A DNA stretch of 64,000 bases. Origin: Nonomuraea roseoviolacea subsp. carminata. Lineage in GTDB: Bacteria; Actinomycetota; Actinomycetes; Streptosporangiales; Streptosporangiaceae. Numbering within the stretch: position 1 is the stretch's first letter; the number at the start of each line of letters is the position of its first letter. The notes under the pieces were generated by a model. It was not told the DNA's origin and made no database searches. It worked only from the letters and a program-made list of their open reading frames with translations. A program made the position numbers and the translations under genes. Location of the stretch: NCBI RefSeq assembly GCF_024172185.1, contig NZ_JAMZEC010000001.1, positions 2,232,001 to 2,296,000 of the forward strand, in the 5' to 3' direction. Below are positions 11,753 to 20,119 of the stretch, piece after piece.

Positions 11753-12724
11753 CTACGCGCGGTGGGCGAGGAGCGCCTCGGCCACCGCGGTGCGCGCGTA
11801 CAGGACGTATCTGCCGGTGCGGTGCGCCGTGCACAGCCCCGCGGCGCGCAGCGCGACGAGGTGCCGGCTCACGCCGGGCTCGGTCAGCGCGGTGCGCCGG
11901 GCGAGGTCCTGCGTGGAGGCGGGCTGGTCGAGCTCGGCCAGCAGCCGCGCCCGGGTGCGGCCGAGCACCGTGGCCAGCGCCTCCGGGGCGTCCACGGCGT
12001 TCCGCTCCCAGAGCGTGGCCACGCCGCGGGGCGGGTAGCGGACCGTCGGCTGGTACGGCGGCGTCGTGACGGAGAAGACCCTGGGCCAGGCGAACACGCA
12101 CGGCACCAGCAGCAGCCCGAGCCCGCGCAGCGAGCGCACCCCGGAGACGTGGCGGTGCCGGAGGTGCAGCCGCCCGTCCTGCCAGGTGACCGAGTCGTCG
12201 AGGTCGGCCAGCATGCGGTCCGCGCCGCCCTCGGCCAGCAGCCGGGCCCGGCGCAGGACCTCGCCGTCCAGCAGCGACCTGATCCGCGGCCAGTACGGGG
12301 CGATGGCCGCCTCCCAGTAGGCGCCGACCTCCTCGGCGAGGCGTTCGAGGCCCCGGTCCGGGTCGTCGTACAGAGCTTGGACGCGCGCGGTGCGGGGGCC
12401 GCCCACGCTGTCGAGGTCGGAGCGGACGCGGTCGCCGGCGGCCCGCATCGTGGCCAGTTCCACCTCCAGGTCGGGCGTCGAGGTGGCCGGCGGGGTGCAG
12501 GTGAACCCGGCGATCGAGACGGTCGGCACGGGCACGAGGTCCGACAGCAGCCGCCAGTCGACGCCGGCCAGGCGGCGGCGCACCTGATCGGCCCAGGGGC
12601 GCAGCGCCGGGTGCGCGGCGGGGTCCTTGACCACGCGCACGCTGGCCACGACCTCGCCGATGGGCGAGACGGCGAAGCGGATGTTGGCCATGTCCTGGGC
12701 GGTGAAGGACAGCGTGAGGGGCAT
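11753..12724 (-). CDS. ArsR-family regulator with N-terminal sensor domain
   Basis: A 323-aa repressor-like protein. The first 230 residues form an alpha/beta domain (start MPLTLSFTAQDMANIRFAVS) resembling the DUF5937-type N-terminal domain as I recall it. The C-terminal 80 residues form an ArsR winged helix: TRARLLAELDQPASTQDLA, then LTEPGVSRHLVALRAAGL. It is divergent from an MFS exporter with 61 bp between the starts and a perfect 10-bp palindrome in the gap, so it probably represses that exporter and itself. Other in-frame starts upstream lie within the MFS leader and are unlikely. Confidence 0.85.
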   Translation of the reverse strand: MPLTLSFTAQDMANIRFAVSPIGEVVASVRVVKDPAAHPALRPWADQVRRRLAGVDWRLLSDLVPVPTVSIAGFTCTPPATSTPDLEVELATMRAAGDRVRSDLDSVGGPRTARVQALYDDPDRGLERLAEEVGAYWEAAIAPYWPRIRSLLDGEVLRRARLLAEGGADRMLADLDDSVTWQDGRLHLRHRHVSGVRSLRGLGLLLVPCVFAWPRVFSVTTPPYQPTVRYPPRGVATLWERNAVDAPEALATVLGRTRARLLAELDQPASTQDLARRTALTEPGVSRHLVALRAAGLCTAHRTGRYVLYARTAVAEALLAHRA

Positions 12725-12747
12725 TGGATGAACGCCTCGCTTCATTG

Positions 12748-12757
12748 ATAGCGCTAT
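12748..12757. promoter_or_regulatory. Candidate ArsR operator palindrome
   Basis: ATAGCGCTAT is a perfect 10-bp palindrome in the 61-bp gap between the divergent ArsR (start 12724) and MFS (start 12786) genes. The position suits a shared operator. Binding is inferred from place and symmetry only. Confidence 0.45.
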
Positions 12758-12785
12758 GCCCCGATATTTCAGCATCGTCGGAGCT

Positions 12786-14078
12786 ATGACCTCTACCTCC
12801 TCTCGTGCTCCCGTCGCGCCCGCCGAGACGGCCTTACTGCGGCAACGCGGCTTTCGCAACCTCTACACCGCCGGCGCGGTCAGCGGGCTCGGCAGCCAGA
12901 TCAGCCAGGTCGCGCTCCCCCTGCTCGCGGTCACCGCGCTCGGCGCCGGCCCCGGCGAGGTGGGGCTGCTCAGCGCGCTCGGCACGCTCACGGTGCTCGT
13001 GCTCGGGCTGCCCGCCGGCGTCTGGGTGGACCGCGCCCGGCGGCGGCGTCTCATGGTGGCCATGGACCTGACCCGGGCGGCCGTGCTGCTGTCCGTGCCG
13101 GTCGCCTGGTGGGCGGGCCTGCTCGGCATGGGCCAGCTCTACGCGGTGGCGATGCTCGTGGGGGCCGGGACGCTGGTGTTCGACCTGGCGGCCGTGAGCG
13201 TGCTGCCGGCGCTCGTCGGGCGCGACCGGCTGACGGCGGCCAACGCGCTGCTCGTGGGCACCTCGGCCGGCATGGACGTCACCGGCAAGAGCGTGGGCGG
13301 GATCCTGACGCAGGCGGTGGGCGCGCCGCTGGCGCTGCTGCTGGACGCCTTCAGCTACCTGTGGTCGGCGGCCTGGCTGCGCCACGTCCCCGAGCCGCCG
13401 TCCGGCCGGACCGCGCCGACCGGCGGCTCGGACGGCTCGGACGGTCGCGCCGCGGCGGCCGGTCGCGTCGAGGGCGTGGGCCGGCAGATCGCCGAAGGCG
13501 TGCGCTTCCTGGTCGGCAGCCCCGTCCTCGTCGGGATGTCGGTGATGGGAGCCATGGCGAACTTCGCCTTCCCCCTGTGCTCGGTGCTGCTGCCCGTCCT
13601 CCTGGTCCGGCAGCTCGGCTATCCGGAGTGGGTGCTCGGGGCGTACCTCGCGACGGGCGGCCTGGGCGGGCTGGCCGGGTCGTTCTCGGCGCACCTGTTC
13701 GGCCGCCGCCTCGGCCCCGGGCGGGCGACGCTGCTCGTCAGCCTCGCCGCCGTGCCGGCCGCGCTGGTGGTCCCGTTCCTGGACCGCGGCCCGTGGCTGT
13801 GGGCCGCGGCGGGGGCGTGGTTCGTGCTGGCGTTCCGCACGGGGGTCAACAACGTGCTGCTGGTCAGCGTGCGGCAGCGGATGATCCCCGACGGCATGCT
13901 CGGCCGGGTGAACGCCACGCTGCGCCTCGTCCTCACCGGCGCCGTCGGCCTCGGCGGGCTGCTCGCCGGGGTGCTGGGCGAGGTGTGGGGCGTGCGGGCG
14001 GCGCTCTGGACGGGCGCGGTGATCATGGCGTTGAGCTGGCTGCCGGTCGTCCTCTCGCCGCTGCGCCACCAGCGTTGA
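12786..14078 (+). CDS. MFS exporter (EntS/MFS_3-like)
   Basis: A 430-aa protein with about 12 transmembrane helices. The family motif after helix 2 is seen as GLPAGVWVDRARRRRLM. A cytoplasmic loop mid-protein (about residues 205-235) is Gly/Ser/Asp-rich. ATG 12786 is preferred over an in-frame ATG at 12756 because the latter lies in the candidate operator. Such exporters pump macrolides, siderophores or similar small molecules. The divergent ArsR regulator probably controls it. Confidence 0.88.
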   Translation: MTSTSSRAPVAPAETALLRQRGFRNLYTAGAVSGLGSQISQVALPLLAVTALGAGPGEVGLLSALGTLTVLVLGLPAGVWVDRARRRRLMVAMDLTRAAVLLSVPVAWWAGLLGMGQLYAVAMLVGAGTLVFDLAAVSVLPALVGRDRLTAANALLVGTSAGMDVTGKSVGGILTQAVGAPLALLLDAFSYLWSAAWLRHVPEPPSGRTAPTGGSDGSDGRAAAAGRVEGVGRQIAEGVRFLVGSPVLVGMSVMGAMANFAFPLCSVLLPVLLVRQLGYPEWVLGAYLATGGLGGLAGSFSAHLFGRRLGPGRATLLVSLAAVPAALVVPFLDRGPWLWAAAGAWFVLAFRTGVNNVLLVSVRQRMIPDGMLGRVNATLRLVLTGAVGLGGLLAGVLGEVWGVRAALWTGAVIMALSWLPVVLSPLRHQR

Positions 14079-14094
14079 TCTCGCCCCGCGGTCG

Positions 14095-14167
14095 GGTCCG
14101 ATTCCCGCCAGTCACCCCGTACGACCTGCTGACCTGCGCTTTCACGCTGAGGTCCGATTTCCGCCAG
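14095..14167 (+). promoter_or_regulatory. 17-bp direct repeat upstream of Ada-AlkA gene
   Basis: GGTCCGATTCCCGCCAG (14095-14111) recurs at 14151-14167 with one mismatch, 56 bp apart (about 5.3 helical turns), in the 123-bp leader of the Ada-AlkA gene. It may be the binding site for the methylated Ada module or for another damage-response regulator. It could also be a chance duplication. Confidence 0.45.
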
Positions 14168-14201
14168 CCGCCGGTCGGCGCCTGCGCATAACGTCGTAGG
14201 C

Positions 14202-15716
14202 ATGTCACCACTTGAGCTCGACTTCGACTCCTGTTACCGGGCGGTCTCCGCCCGGGACGCCCGGTTCGACGGGCGTTTCTACACGGCGGTGACGACCACG
14301 CGCATCTACTGCCGGCCGATCTGCCCGGCGCGCACCCCCGCGTCCAGGAACGTCCGGTTCTACCGGCACGCCGCCTCCGCGGAGGCCGCCGGCTTCCGGC
14401 CGTGCAAGCGGTGCCGGCCCGAGCTGTCCCCCGGCGACCCCGGCTGGGACGTGCGGGGCGACCTCGTCGGCCGGGCGCTGCGCCTGATCGACGACGGCGC
14501 GGCCGACGAGCGGGGCGTGGCCGGGCTGGCCGGGCGGCTGCACATCACCGAGCGCCACCTGCACCGGCTGTTCGTCGCCGAGCTGGGCGTCGGGCCGCTG
14601 GCCGTGGCCAGGACCAAGCGGCTGCTGCTGGCCAAGCAGCTCCTCACGGAGACGGACCTGCCGGTCACGGACGTGGCGTTCGCCTCCGGGTTCGGCAGCG
14701 TGCGGCAGTTCAACGCGGCCATGCGCGAGACGTACGGGTTCACGCCGAGCGAGCTGCGCGCCACGGCCGGCGGCCCCACCCGGAGCGCCGGCCGGGCCAC
14801 CGACCGGACCGCCGACCGGACCGCCGACCGGACCGCCGGCCGGACCGCCGAGTCACGGACGGACGAGGCGAGGCCGGCGCCGGTCGGGTCGCCGCTGCGG
14901 CTGCGGCTGCACCGGCGCGAGCCGTACGACGTGGAGGGCGTCTTCTCGTTCCTCACCTCGCGCGCGATCCCGGGCCTGGAGACGGTCACGTCCGGCTCCT
15001 ACAGCCGGGCCGTGCCCGGCGGCGTCATCACGCTCACCCCGCGACCCGGGCACATCGCCCTTGACGTGGCGGTGGACGACACGCGGCAGCTCGCCCGGAT
15101 CGTGGCCCGCTGCCGCCGCCTGCTCGACCTCGACGCCGACCCCGGCGCGATCGCCGACGCGCTCGGGCAGACCTCGCTGAAGCCCCTGGTCGAGGCCCGG
15201 CCGGGGCTGCGGGTGCCGGGGGCGTTCGACGGGTTCGAGCTGGCGGTGCGGGCCGTGGTGGGGCAGCAGATCTCCGTCGCGGGCGCCCGTACGCTGCTCG
15301 GCCGCATCGTCGCCCGCGCCGGCCGCCCGGCGGGCGGCGCGAACCCCGACGCGCCCGGCGTGCTGTTCCCCTCGGCCGGGGAGCTGCTGGAGGCCGACCT
15401 GCAAGGACTCGGCCTGACCGGGCGCCGCATCGTCACCCTCAAGGAACTGGCCACCCGCGTGGCCGACGGCTCGCTCGACCTCGACGGCGGCCAGGAGCCC
15501 GCCGAGGCCGTCACGGCCCTGCTCGACGTCCCGGGCATCGGCCCGTGGACCGCCAGCTACATCGCGCTGCGCGCGCTGCGCGATCCCGACGCCTGGCCCA
15601 CCGGCGACCTGGTGCTCACCAAGCGCATGGCCGCCCTGGGCATCCCGCACGACCACATCGAGCGGTGGCGGCCCTGGCGGGCCTACGCCGCCCTGCACCT
15701 CTGGAGTTCATCATGA
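14202..15716 (+). CDS. alkA: Ada-AlkA fusion: methylphosphotriester sensor and 3-methyladenine glycosylase
   Basis: A 504-aa DNA-alkylation response protein. Residues 1-80 are the Ada zinc domain with four Cys ligands (C37, C41, C68, C71; RIYCRPICP and FRPCKRC). Residues about 85-185 form an AraC-type HTH. Residues about 225-500 are AlkA: an N-terminal fold, then the helix-hairpin-helix GPD domain with VPGIGPWTASYIAL and the catalytic Asp in TGDLVL. It senses methyl phosphotriesters, activates transcription and removes alkylated bases. The linker (about 190-215) holds a 12-bp tandem repeat encoding DRTA units. ogt is coupled downstream (ATGA overlap). Confidence 0.95.
   Translation: MSPLELDFDSCYRAVSARDARFDGRFYTAVTTTRIYCRPICPARTPASRNVRFYRHAASAEAAGFRPCKRCRPELSPGDPGWDVRGDLVGRALRLIDDGAADERGVAGLAGRLHITERHLHRLFVAELGVGPLAVARTKRLLLAKQLLTETDLPVTDVAFASGFGSVRQFNAAMRETYGFTPSELRATAGGPTRSAGRATDRTADRTADRTAGRTAESRTDEARPAPVGSPLRLRLHRREPYDVEGVFSFLTSRAIPGLETVTSGSYSRAVPGGVITLTPRPGHIALDVAVDDTRQLARIVARCRRLLDLDADPGAIADALGQTSLKPLVEARPGLRVPGAFDGFELAVRAVVGQQISVAGARTLLGRIVARAGRPAGGANPDAPGVLFPSAGELLEADLQGLGLTGRRIVTLKELATRVADGSLDLDGGQEPAEAVTALLDVPGIGPWTASYIALRALRDPDAWPTGDLVLTKRMAALGIPHDHIERWRPWRAYAALHLWSSS
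14801..14850 (+). repeat. 12-bp tandem repeat in Ada-AlkA linker
   Basis: Four copies of a GACCGGACCGCC-type unit encode DRTADRTADRTAGRTA between the HTH and glycosylase domains. It is in frame and probably only changes linker length. Confidence 0.8.
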
Positions 15717-16219
15717 TCGAAGCACAGGTCCTGCCCACCCCGATCGGCTCCCTCTCCCTGCTCGTACGGCAGGGCGTGCTGGTCGCGGCCGGCTTCACCG
15801 GCGAGCCCGGCGAGATGCTGGCCCGGCTCACGCCGGAGCTCCAGGCCGAGGGCATGAAGGTCGTGGACGACCTCGGCCCCATCAGCCAGGCGGTGCGCGA
15901 CTACTTCGACGGCGACCTCGACGCGCTCGACGAGATCCCGGTCGAGCAGCCGGGCAGCGCGACCCGCAAGCGGCTCCACCAGGCGCTGCGCGAGGTCCGG
16001 GCGGGCACCACGGTGTCGTACGCGGAGCTGGCCGAGCGGGCCGGCCTGCCGCGGACGGCGGCCCGGGTGGCGGGCTCGGCCTGCTCCCAGAACCTCATCG
16101 CGCCGTTCGTGCCGTGCCACCGCGTCTTGCCCAGCAGCGGCGGCTACGGCGGCTACCTCTACGGCGTGCCGGTCAAGGAGTGGCTGCTCGCGCACGAGTC
16201 GGCGAACCGCGCGTCCTGA
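15713..16219 (+). CDS. ogt: Methylated-DNA--protein-cysteine methyltransferase
   Basis: A 168-aa suicide repair protein that removes alkyl groups from O6 of guanine onto its own cysteine. The active site is FVPCHRVLP with acceptor Cys135; the GSACSQN and GGYGGYLYG segments flank it as in the family. ATG 15713 overlaps the Ada-AlkA stop, so the two repair enzymes are made together. The last 61 bp overlap an MFS gene on the opposite strand. Confidence 0.95.
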   Translation: MIEAQVLPTPIGSLSLLVRQGVLVAAGFTGEPGEMLARLTPELQAEGMKVVDDLGPISQAVRDYFDGDLDALDEIPVEQPGSATRKRLHQALREVRAGTTVSYAELAERAGLPRTAARVAGSACSQNLIAPFVPCHRVLPSSGGYGGYLYGVPVKEWLLAHESANRAS

Positions 16220-17370
16220 CCCCGGGTCCGTACGCGCAGGGCGTGGAATCCCGCCACGGCCGCCACCGCCAGCCCGGCGACGCCGAGCAGGCCGGCGGTC
16301 CAGGCGGGAGCCACGTACCCGAGCCCGGCCTCGATCGTGAGGCCGGCCGCGAACGAGCCGATGGCGTTGCCCACGTTGAAGGCGCCGATGTTGGCGGCCG
16401 AGGCCAGCGTGGGCGCGCCGGCCGCGGCGTCCAGCACGCGGGTCTGCAGCGGCGGCACCGTGGCGAACCCCGCCACCCCGAACAGCGTGATCACCACCAT
16501 GAACGCGATCTGGTTGCGCGCGACCAGCGCGATCACGACGGCCAGCACCGTGAGCAGCCCCACCGAGCCGTAGATGGCCGGCATGACGGCCCGGTCGGCG
16601 AGCCGCCCGCCGAGCAGGTTGCCCACGACGAGCCCGACCCCGAACAGCGCCATCACCACGGGCACCGCGCCGGCGGAGAACCCGCCCACATCGGTCATCA
16701 TGGGCGCCACGAACGTGATCACCGCGAACACCGGGGCGAACCCGAACACGGTCATCGCCAGCGCCAGCCACACCGCGCCCGAACGGAACGTGGCCAGCTC
16801 GCGCAGCACGCCGCCCTCCGGGCGCGGCCGGCGCGGCACCAGGGCCAGCACGCCGGCGAAGCCCACCACGCCGATCACGACGACCAGCCAGAACGTGGCC
16901 CGCCAGCCGAGACTCTGGCCGACCCAGGTGCCGACCGGCACGCCGGCCACGTTGGCCAGGGTCAGGCCGGTGAACATGAGCGCGATGGCGCTGGCCCGCT
17001 TCTGCGGCGCGACGAGGTCGGCGGCCACCACGGAGCCGACGCCGAAGTAGGCGCCGTGCGCGAAGGCGGCCAGCACCCGGCCCACCATGAGCACGCCGTA
17101 CGAGGGGGCGAGCGCGGAGAGCAGGTTGCCGGCGATGAACAGCACCATGAGCGCCAGCAGCATGGTCTTGCGGGGCAGCCGCCCGCCGAGCATGGTCAGC
17201 GGCGGGCCGCCGACGGCCACGCCCAGGGCGTATCCCGAGACCAGCAGACCGGCGGTCGGGATGGTGACGCCGAAGTCCGCCGCCAACTCGGGCAGCAGCC
17301 CGTTGATGATGAACTCCGTGGTCCCGATGCCGAAGGCGCTGATCGCGAGGGCGAACAGAGCGAGAGGCAT
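16159..17370 (-). CDS. MFS exporter, DHA1/AraJ-like
   Basis: A 403-aa protein with 12 predicted helices. It begins MPLALFALAISAFGIGTTEF, the opening typical of the AraJ/YdhP sugar-efflux and drug-efflux group, and has GGRLPRKTMLL after helix 2. A GAGGAG site precedes ATG 17370. It is divergent from a MarR regulator across 89 bp that hold a near-perfect inverted repeat, so MarR repression is likely. The 3' end overlaps ogt by 61 bp. The substrate is unknown. Confidence 0.9.
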   Translation of the reverse strand: MPLALFALAISAFGIGTTEFIINGLLPELAADFGVTIPTAGLLVSGYALGVAVGGPPLTMLGGRLPRKTMLLALMVLFIAGNLLSALAPSYGVLMVGRVLAAFAHGAYFGVGSVVAADLVAPQKRASAIALMFTGLTLANVAGVPVGTWVGQSLGWRATFWLVVVIGVVGFAGVLALVPRRPRPEGGVLRELATFRSGAVWLALAMTVFGFAPVFAVITFVAPMMTDVGGFSAGAVPVVMALFGVGLVVGNLLGGRLADRAVMPAIYGSVGLLTVLAVVIALVARNQIAFMVVITLFGVAGFATVPPLQTRVLDAAAGAPTLASAANIGAFNVGNAIGSFAAGLTIEAGLGYVAPAWTAGLLGVAGLAVAAVAGFHALRVRTRGQDARFADSCASSHSLTGTP

Positions 17371-17389
17371 AGAATACTCCTCAGACGAC

Positions 17390-17428
17390 GTTAGTAAGCG
17401 TGGACATTATTTGCACACGCCGACTAAC
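17390..17428. promoter_or_regulatory. Inverted-repeat operator between MFS and MarR genes
   Basis: GTTAGTAAGCGTG (17390-17402) is mirrored at 17416-17428 as CACGCCGACTAAC, with 11 of 13 positions matching and a 13-nt AT-rich spacer. It is central in the divergent promoter region, a typical place for a MarR-type operator controlling both genes. Confidence 0.65.
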
Positions 17429-17459
17429 TCACCATACAACGATGCCTGGGAGGTGTCAC

Positions 17460-17891
17460 ATGCCGCTGCCCGACGACGCCGCCGAGGCCCGCGCCCAGGG
17501 CTGGCGCCGGCTCGCCGCGCTGCACGCGCGGATCGAGGACCGGCTGGAGAAGGCCCTGCAGAAGGAGCACGAGCTGAGTGTGAGCGAATACACCGTGCTC
17601 GACGTGCTCGCCCGGCAGGACGGCTGGCACATGCGCATGCAGCAGCTCGCCCGCGCGGTCGTGCTCAGCCAGAGCGCCACCACCAGGCTCGTCACCCGGC
17701 TGGAGAACCGCGGCCTGCTCCGCAGGTACCTGTGCGAGGACGACCGGCGCGGCATCTACTCCGAGGTGACGCCGGAGGGGCGGGAACTGCTCGCCGCGGC
17801 CGGGCCCACGCACGACACGGTGCTGAAGGAGGTGCTGGCGGAGGCGGCCGAGGTGCCCGAGCTGGCTCCCCTTGCCGCCGTCATCGCCTGA
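17460..17891 (+). CDS. MarR-family transcriptional regulator
   Basis: A 143-aa winged-helix protein: LSVSEYTVLDVLARQDGW, the recognition region MQQLARAVVLSQSATTRLVT, and the wing LLRRYLCEDDRRGIYSEVTP. ATG 17460 has a GGGAGG site about 6 nt upstream. It is divergent from an MFS exporter and probably represses both genes through the inverted repeat between them, releasing DNA when a small phenolic or drug-like ligand binds (family knowledge). Confidence 0.92.
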   Translation: MPLPDDAAEARAQGWRRLAALHARIEDRLEKALQKEHELSVSEYTVLDVLARQDGWHMRMQQLARAVVLSQSATTRLVTRLENRGLLRRYLCEDDRRGIYSEVTPEGRELLAAAGPTHDTVLKEVLAEAAEVPELAPLAAVIA

Positions 17892-17946
17892 CCCCGCTGA
17901 TCGGAGGTGCTGCTCTGCGTGCCGCCCGAGGCCGCGCCAGGGGCCG

Positions 17947-18086
17947 CCCGCTCAGCGGGTGGCACCGTTGCGCGGCTCCCGGGTCGCCCGCTCAACCGGT
18001 GGAACCGTTGCGCGGCTCCCAGGTCACCCGCTCAACCGGTGGCACCCTTGCGCGGCCTTCAGGTCGCCCGCTCAGCCGGTGGCGCC
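17947..18086. repeat. 40-bp tandem repeat, about 3.5 copies
   Basis: Units start at 17947, 17987, 18027 and 18067 (partial), each beginning CCCGCTCA and containing a CGGTGG core. The array fills the gap after the MarR gene and runs into the last codons of the secreted-protein gene on the other strand. The unit is not a multiple of three. Confidence 0.9.
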
Positions 18087-19205
18087 GTCGTCGCGGACGC
18101 TGCTCTGCACCTCACCGACCGGCACGTCGCGCGTGACGCCGACTCGCACCGGCTGGTACTGCACGTTCACGCCCGGGTCGGCCACCTGCACCGGCCAGAC
18201 CGTCGTCACCGTGAGCTGGTACACCTCGCGCGGCTGGTCGAGCGACGCGCGCAGGTAGCTCACGCCGCAGGTGTACGTGCCACCCTTGACGTACGGCTTG
18301 CCCGCCGGCCCGCAGTCCTCCGCCACCTTCGCCCGGTCGCCGGAGGTGCCCGGGTCGATGTCGATGCTCTTGAGCGTGGCCACCACGGTCGCGCTCATGA
18401 CACCGGGCAGGGTCGCCGTGGCCGTTCGCCTCGTCTCGCCGACGCCGTCCAGCCACACCCAGGTGGGCAGGTTCACGAAGCTCTTCGCGTCGGGGTTCAG
18501 CCGGACCTTGGGCTCGGGCACCGTCAGCGCGGCCCGCGCGATGTCGGTCAGCTCGCGGATCGTGATGCCCTGGGGCGGCGTGGTGTTGGGCGGCACGAAG
18601 ACGAACATCTCCAGGCCCGTCCAGCACGAGATACCGCGCGGGTCGTCCTCGTTGTAGGCGGGTGTCCACCAGCGCCCGGGTTTGCCGATCTTGTCCTTGA
18701 ACTGCTCCAGGAAGCGCAGGAAGCTCTCCTCGCCGGCCTTGATCCGGTTGAAGTGGGTGGCCGAGTCGGACTGCTGCTTGAGCATCTCCTCCGGGGTCGG
18801 GCCCGGCTCGTACCAGCAGGGGCTGGTCAGCCGGTAGCCGTCGCGCCGGCCGGCCCTGACGCCGTTGCCGCTGAGGACGATCCGTGAGTTCTTGAGGTTG
18901 ATGACACTGGTGCGGCCCTTCTGCGCGCCCGTCACCTCGGGGGAACCGCCGCCGGGGTCACGCGCGGGCGCCTTTCCGCGTACGGGTGCGGCGACGCCGT
19001 GAACACCCGCGGCGGCGACCTCGACACTGCGGACACCCGCAGTGGCGACCTGAACGTTGCGGAAACCCGTGGCGGCGACCGAGGCAGCCCCAGCACCTCG
19101 GGCGTCCGCGGCGACGGCGCCGTCGATCGCCGGGGGATTCGCGTGGGCGCCCGCTGCGGCGGTCGCCAGCAGTCCGGCGACCAGCGTCGCGATCAGTGGC
19201 TTCAT
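18072..19205 (-). CDS. Secreted protein of unknown function, end of Tad operon
   Basis: A 377-aa protein with a signal peptide (MKPLIATLVAGLLATAAAGA, cleavage near AHA). Residues about 25-80 are Ala/Gly/Val-rich with loose repeats; the rest is a mixed alpha/beta domain with five visible cysteines. ATG 19205 overlaps the upstream lipoprotein stop (ATGA), so it is the last gene of the coupled Tad operon. I do not recognise the family. A role at the pilus base or surface is inferred only from context. Confidence 0.7.
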   Translation of the reverse strand: MKPLIATLVAGLLATAAAGAHANPPAIDGAVAADARGAGAASVAATGFRNVQVATAGVRSVEVAAAGVHGVAAPVRGKAPARDPGGGSPEVTGAQKGRTSVINLKNSRIVLSGNGVRAGRRDGYRLTSPCWYEPGPTPEEMLKQQSDSATHFNRIKAGEESFLRFLEQFKDKIGKPGRWWTPAYNEDDPRGISCWTGLEMFVFVPPNTTPPQGITIRELTDIARAALTVPEPKVRLNPDAKSFVNLPTWVWLDGVGETRRTATATLPGVMSATVVATLKSIDIDPGTSGDRAKVAEDCGPAGKPYVKGGTYTCGVSYLRASLDQPREVYQLTVTTVWPVQVADPGVNVQYQPVRVGVTRDVPVGEVQSSVRDDGATG

Positions 19206-20119
19206 CGGGTGCACCCTTCCTCACCGGTCACGAAGGTCCGGATGCGCCACACACCGCCGTCGTAGCGGTGCGCGGCGACGCCCTGCATGTACGGGGCACG
19301 CGTCCAGGCGGGCTGCCGCGGGACCGCCTTGCCGGTGCGCGTGGACACCAGGCGCACTCCTGTCTCGTCGACGCACGCGTTGACCTGCGCGCCCTTCCCC
19401 ATGACGGACGCGACGCGCAGGTTGTACAGGCGGGCGACGCCGCGCAGGGTCCGCTCCTGGTCGGCGAACTCGTCCACCCACCGTCCGGCGATGTCCACGG
19501 CGTCGTACTCCAGGTTGTCGAGGTAACCGTCGTCACCGGTGACCACGGCTCGCCGCGAGGCCACGTAGTAGTCGGCGACGAGCCGCACCAGCGGGTCGGC
19601 ATCGGACGGCCACTCGATGCGGACCCGCAGCGCGTCACCGATCCGCACCGTCTGGGTGCCACGCGGCACCGCCGGACTGCTCGCCGACGGCTCGCCCGAG
19701 CCTTCCGCAGTCGGCGGGGTGCTGGCGGTGTCGCTGCTGCTCGGGGCGCCCGGCTCGCCGGTCGCGGCGACGGAAGGCGCGCCCGTGCCCTCCCCCGGCG
19801 TGTACGGGCGCGCCGCCTCACCGCACCCGGCCAGCACGACGGACGCGGCCACCACCAGCGCCACGCCCCACCCGGAACGTCTCACCCACAGCACACCCGC
19901 GGCCCTCTCACCGAGCCGCGACCCCCGCCCGATCCGCGCCCCGCCAACCGTCGCGCTCAACCGGAACCCTGGCACAGCCGACGCGCCGCCAACCATCCCG
20001 ATCAACCGAGACCCCCGCACGATCGGCGCGCGGCCAACCATCCCGAGCAGCCAGAACCCCAACACAGCCGCCGCGCCGCCAACCATCCCCCTCAGACGGA
20101 ACCCTCCTGCGGATGTCAT
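19202..20119 (-). CDS. Putative lipoprotein in Tad operon
   Basis: A 305-aa product if ATG 20119 is used; that ATG overlaps the stop of the LysM-BTAD gene. The first 75 residues are translated 45-bp repeats (RLIGMVGG-like units). A lipoprotein signal follows: a basic WVRRSGW, a hydrophobic stretch and lipobox VLAGCG with Cys99. An in-frame GTG at 19885 would start directly at this signal and may be the true start. The mature part has a Pro/Ser/Thr-rich linker, then a 170-aa domain with an NTF2-like feel (RLVADYYVASRRAVV), of unknown role. Confidence 0.65.
   Translation of the reverse strand: MTSAGGFRLRGMVGGAAAVLGFWLLGMVGRAPIVRGSRLIGMVGGASAVPGFRLSATVGGARIGRGSRLGERAAGVLWVRRSGWGVALVVAASVVLAGCGEAARPYTPGEGTGAPSVAATGEPGAPSSSDTASTPPTAEGSGEPSASSPAVPRGTQTVRIGDALRVRIEWPSDADPLVRLVADYYVASRRAVVTGDDGYLDNLEYDAVDIAGRWVDEFADQERTLRGVARLYNLRVASVMGKGAQVNACVDETGVRLVSTRTGKAVPRQPAWTRAPYMQGVAAHRYDGGVWRIRTFVTGEEGCTR
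19944..20119. repeat. 45-bp tandem repeat, four copies
   Basis: Units start at 19944, 19989, 20034 and 20079, each beginning CCAACC. The period is exactly 45 bp (15 codons) and the array is in frame with the lipoprotein's N-terminal extension. Confidence 0.88.
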
